Of a stretch of DNA of 8,139 nucleotides, positions 6,407-8,139 are shown in pieces. The notes beneath the pieces were generated by a model. The model had not been told where the DNA came from. It was given only the letters and a program-made list of their open reading frames with translations, and did not search any database. The DNA is taken from NCBI RefSeq assembly GCF_041624275.1, contig NZ_JBFJVE010000149.1:1-8139 (forward strand), in the 5' to 3' direction. A program made the translations under genes and the position numbers. Position 1 is the first letter of the stretch; every line of letters begins with the position of its first letter. This DNA is from Shimia sp041624275 (GTDB lineage Bacteria > Pseudomonadota > Alphaproteobacteria > Rhodobacterales > Rhodobacteraceae).

Positions 6407-7159
6407 CTAGAGCTCGCCGCCCGAGATCTGGATGGTCTGGCCGCGCATGCTGTCGGAATTCGGCGCGCAGAGGAACATCGCCGCCTCGGCCACCTCTTCG
6501 GAGGTGATCAGCCGGCCATGCGGGTTGACGCCGACCATCAGGTCGCGCGCCGCTTCTTCGGACAGACCGGTGCGCTGCATGATCTTCTGGGTGTTGTCGG
6601 TGATGATGTCGGTGTCGACATAGGCCGGGCACAGCGAGTTGAACGTATAGGGCTTGTCGGCGTAATCGGCCGACAGCGACTTGATCAGCCCGTTCAGCGC
6701 ATGTTTCGAGGCGCCGTAGCAGGGGGCGCCCTTGAGGCCGCGCAGGCCGGCAATCGACGACACGCCGATCACCCGGCCCCAGTCGGTGGTGATCATGGAT
6801 TTCAGGCTTTCGCGTATGGTCAGGAAGGCACCGTCGATATTGATGCCCATCATGAAGCGCCAGTCCTCGAGCGTCATCTTGTGCAGGGCGCGCCCTTCGG
6901 CGATGCCGGCATTGGCGACGCAGATCTGGATCGGGCCGCGGGCCGCGACGGCGGCGGCGGTGCCATCGACCACCGAGGCTTCGTCCGAGACATCCATCTG
7001 AAGCGCGTGCAAGCCGTTGCCGGCAACCTGGTTCAGGACCTCGGCGCGGCGCCCGGTGATCGTGACCTCGGCGCCGGCCGCAGCCAATGCGCGGGCGATG
7101 GCCAGCCCGATGCCGGTGCCGCCGCCGGTGACCAGTGCGTGTTTTCCTTGAAGGTGCAT
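6407..7159 (-). CDS. Short-chain dehydrogenase/reductase (SDR), NAD(P)-dependent
   Basis: A classical SDR of 250 residues. The cofactor motif TGGGTGIG is at 11-18, Asp56 contacts the adenine, NAG is at 83-85, and the catalytic set is Asn107, Ser135, Tyr148 and Lys152 (YxxxK). The second strand ends in TITGRR (33-38) with no acidic residue, which in classical SDRs favours NADP(H); this preference is inferred. The C-terminal ISGGEL is a typical family ending. The substrate cannot be read from the sequence; acyl-carrier, hydroxyacyl or ring-alcohol oxidoreduction are all possible. The frame is open upstream to 7198, but the ATG at 7159 is chosen because GGGAGAA precedes it, it starts the conserved LQGKHALVTGGG, and a promoter at 7184-7211 would exclude the longer form. 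It lies upstream of kynU on the same strand, so a role in anthranilate or kynurenine breakdown is possible but unproven. Confidence 0.9.
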   Translation of the reverse strand: MHLQGKHALVTGGGTGIGLAIARALAAAGAEVTITGRRAEVLNQVAGNGLHALQMDVSDEASVVDGTAAAVAARGPIQICVANAGIAEGRALHKMTLEDWRFMMGINIDGAFLTIRESLKSMITTDWGRVIGVSSIAGLRGLKGAPCYGASKHALNGLIKSLSADYADKPYTFNSLCPAYVDTDIITDNTQKIMQRTGLSEEAARDLMVGVNPHGRLITSEEVAEAAMFLCAPNSDSMRGQTIQISGGEL

Positions 7160-7183
7160 GTCTGTTCTCCCTGTTTCGCAGGC

Positions 7184-7211
7184 AGAGTATCTGGCCAAGG
7201 CCGACTGACAA
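7184..7211 (-). promoter_or_regulatory. Sigma70-like promoter for the SDR gene
   Basis: On the minus strand TTGTCA (7211-7206) and TACTCT (7189-7184) are separated by 16 bp. The -35 matches consensus at five of six positions and the -10 at three. Transcription would begin near 7177, giving a leader of about 18 nt with the GGGAGAA ribosome site. The spacer contains GGCCAAGGCC (7193-7202), a near-symmetric site where a regulator could act. Confidence 0.45.
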
Positions 7212-7401
7212 GTCGCGCCGGTACGTCACTTTTCACAAAATCGCAACGACGCCCGGTCTGCGGCGCGATGCCGGCTTGCTTTCGGGGCCGTGATCCCGCA
7301 TAGCCGATACATGCTTGTCCATATGTGCCCGAAGCGCCTCGAACGGATGTGCCGCCACCCCTTGCCGGACCGACCGGCCGCCGCGTCCGAGGTTTCCTAG
7401 A
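7212..7401. promoter_or_regulatory. Divergent spacer upstream of the membrane methyltransferase gene
   Basis: This is the remainder of the 242-bp gap between the SDR and methyltransferase genes. A short AT-rich patch (CACTTTTCACAAAA, 7227-7240) stands out. A weak plus-strand promoter candidate is TTGCTT at 7276-7281 with CATAGC at 7299-7304 (17-bp spacing). GAGG at 7389-7392 is a plausible ribosome site for the ATG at 7402. I see no RNA gene or convincing small coding region. Confidence 0.3.
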
Positions 7402-7854
7402 ATGCCGCGCTGGCTGGATCTGCCGCCTTTGTGGCTGGCCGGTTTCGTGCTTCTGGCCTGGTGTCAGGTGCGGTTTCTCGATGCCGGGCTGGGCTTTGGC
7501 CCGGTCTGGGCGGATCTTGCCGGGGGGCTTCTGGTGGGCGGAGGTCTGGTGTTGATCCTGCTGGCCGCGGTCGAGATGCGGCGCCAGAAAACCACCATCA
7601 TCCCGCATCAGGAGGCCGATCGCCTGGTCCAGAGCGGGATCTTCTCGCGCTCGCGCAACCCGATCTATCTTGGCGACGCAATGATCCTTGCCGGGCTGAT
7701 CCTCTATTGGGATGCGGTTCTGGCGCTGCCGCTGGTGCCGGTCTTTGTCTGGGTCATCGAACGGCGCTTCGTGATCCCCGAGGAAAACCGGCTGCGGCGC
7801 AGGTTCCGCGCCGACTACGCCCGCTACTGCCAGAAAGTCAGGCGCTGGCTTTGA
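7402..7854 (+). CDS. Membrane methyltransferase, isoprenylcysteine carboxyl / phospholipid methyltransferase type
   Basis: A small integral inner-membrane protein of 150 residues predicted to use S-adenosylmethionine. Hydrophobic segments lie at about 9-25, 38-57 and 92-119, the last long enough for a helical hairpin. The family signature is present: SGIFSRSRNPIYLG (78-91) after the second membrane segment, and the C-terminal EENRLRRRFRADYARYCQKVRRW (127-149), whose Glu pair and aromatic/basic spacing form the cofactor site in ICMT-like enzymes. The frame is open from a TTG at 7315, but those 29 extra residues are Arg/Pro/Cys-rich and unlike the family; the ATG at 7402 gives a normal N-terminus with GAGG upstream. 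Bacterial members of this type usually have unknown substrates (lipids, isoprenoids or small amphiphiles), since prenylated proteins are not expected. Neighbours give no clue: the SDR is divergent and pntA follows after 135 bp with its own leader. Confidence 0.85.
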   Translation: MPRWLDLPPLWLAGFVLLAWCQVRFLDAGLGFGPVWADLAGGLLVGGGLVLILLAAVEMRRQKTTIIPHQEADRLVQSGIFSRSRNPIYLGDAMILAGLILYWDAVLALPLVPVFVWVIERRFVIPEENRLRRRFRADYARYCQKVRRWL

Positions 7855-7866
7855 TGACGTTACGCT

Positions 7867-7989
7867 GCTGTGTGAAACAATTGCGAAAGGTTTGCTTGTG
7901 CAGCAATCGACGGCACGCTAAAAACTTTCGCAATCGCAGCATCGGCTGTTTGAAACAATATTGCTCTTTGACCTAGGGGGATAGGAAAC
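7867..7989 (+). promoter_or_regulatory. Repeat-bearing leader upstream of pntA
   Basis: This AT-richer block before pntA has nested symmetry. A direct repeat GCTGTGTGAAACAAT (7867-7881) and GCTGTTTGAAACAAT (7945-7959) matches at 14 of 15 positions. Between the copies are a perfect inverted pair ATTGCGAAAG (7880-7889) / CTTTCGCAAT (7925-7934) and, inside that, TTGCT-TGTGC-AGCAA (7892-7906). A -35-like TTGAAA occurs at 7950-7955, but no good -10 follows at 16-18 bp; another weak pair is TTGTGC (7896-7901) with TAAAAA (7919-7924). The ribosome site is probably AGG at 7983-7985. The arrangement suggests one or more regulator sites around the promoter. Confidence 0.5.
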
Positions 7990-8139
7990 GTGAAGATCGG
8001 AACACCAAGAGAGGTGTTTGACGGAGAGAACCGTGTGGCGATGACGCCGGACTCCGCCAAGCAGCTGATGAAGCTGGGATATGACTGCGCCATCGAGGCC
8101 GGAGCGGGGGCCAATGCCGGGTTTTCCGACGCCGCCTAC
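7990..8139 (+). CDS. pntA: NAD(P) transhydrogenase subunit alpha, N-terminal fragment (runs off the right edge)
   Basis: Only 50 codons are visible, reading VKIGTPREVFDGENRVAMTP at the start and ending in GAGANAGFSDAAY. This is the opening strand and nucleotide-domain segment shared by transhydrogenase alpha subunits and alanine dehydrogenases (K-I-G-x-P-[KR]-E, E-x-RVAxTP, GAG). The PREVFDGENRVAMTPDSAKQLMKLGYDC wording fits proteobacterial PntA better than Ald, which usually has PKEIKxxExRV. With PntB, PntA couples proton re-entry to hydride transfer from NADH to NADP, supplying NADPH at the inner membrane. The start is GTG at 7990, with AGG a few bases upstream; no in-frame ATG gives a better N-terminus. 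The rest of the gene and pntB should lie to the right. Alanine dehydrogenase remains a minor alternative. Confidence 0.78.
   Translation, partial: MKIGTPREVFDGENRVAMTPDSAKQLMKLGYDCAIEAGAGANAGFSDAAY

Noticed and set aside
7160..7198. Longer SDR start at 7198
   Set aside because: The extra 13 residues precede the usual SDR N-terminus, overlap the predicted -10 box, and lack a ribosome site as good as that of ATG 7159.
6218..7303. A 361-codon plus-strand frame opposite the SDR gene
   Set aside because: It is antisense to a complete classical SDR, crosses both its flanking spacers, and has no family motif.
7315..7401. Longer methyltransferase start at TTG 7315
   Set aside because: The 29 extra residues are polar, Arg/Pro/Cys-rich and unlike the family; ATG 7402 has a plausible Shine-Dalgarno sequence.
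7860..8114. An 84-codon minus-strand frame over the pntA start
   Set aside because: It is antisense to the conserved PntA N-terminus and covers the repeat-bearing leader, with no recognisable motif.
7990..8139. Alanine dehydrogenase as the identity of the right-edge gene
   Set aside because: Both families share this N-terminal fold, but the residue pattern fits PntA better. It is kept as a minor alternative because only 50 codons are visible.

Overview
This is a high-G+C stretch of an ordinary bacterial chromosome. The gene set, codon use and intergenic style fit an alphaproteobacterium of the Rhodobacteraceae (Paracoccus/Rhodobacter/Roseobacter relatives). Supporting signs are the 715-residue malate synthase G, the transhydrogenase alpha N-terminus, and a GGGGGC/GCCCCC plus CCCCCGAGGAT intergenic element of a kind I associate with that family. 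No species can be named from the sequence alone.

Layout, left to right: the N-terminal 522 residues of aminopeptidase N (pepN, minus strand, cut by the left edge). A 207-bp divergent spacer follows, then complete malate synthase G (glcB, plus). Next is a 162-bp spacer with a double hairpin and a good sigma70-like promoter. It leads into a class I glutamine-amidotransferase-fold gamma-glutamyl hydrolase of the PuuD/peptidase C26 family (plus). A convergent junction holds an 11-bp tandem repeat that contains the kynU stop codon. Kynureninase (kynU, minus) follows, then a 277-bp spacer rich in ATGC...GCAT palindromes and a short-chain dehydrogenase/reductase (minus). After a 242-bp divergent spacer comes a small membrane methyltransferase of the isoprenylcysteine/phospholipid methyltransferase type (plus). 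Last is a 135-bp AT-richer leader with nested direct and inverted repeats, and the first 50 codons of the NAD(P) transhydrogenase alpha subunit (pntA, plus, cut by the right edge).

The genes are mostly separate transcription units of primary metabolism: peptide turnover (PepN), glyoxylate use (GlcB), gamma-glutamyl amide cleavage (PuuD-like), tryptophan/kynurenine breakdown (KynU), and NADPH/NADH balance (PntA). The only same-strand pair that might act together is the SDR and kynU, but the 277-bp gap with its palindromes and hairpin argues for at least partly independent control.

I saw no RNA genes, CRISPR array, insertion sequence, prophage or defence genes. I do not think the window contains a new multi-gene system. 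What deserves a second look is non-coding: the palindrome cluster upstream of kynU, the tandem repeat over the kynU stop, the repeat-like double hairpin after glcB, and the repeats before pntA.
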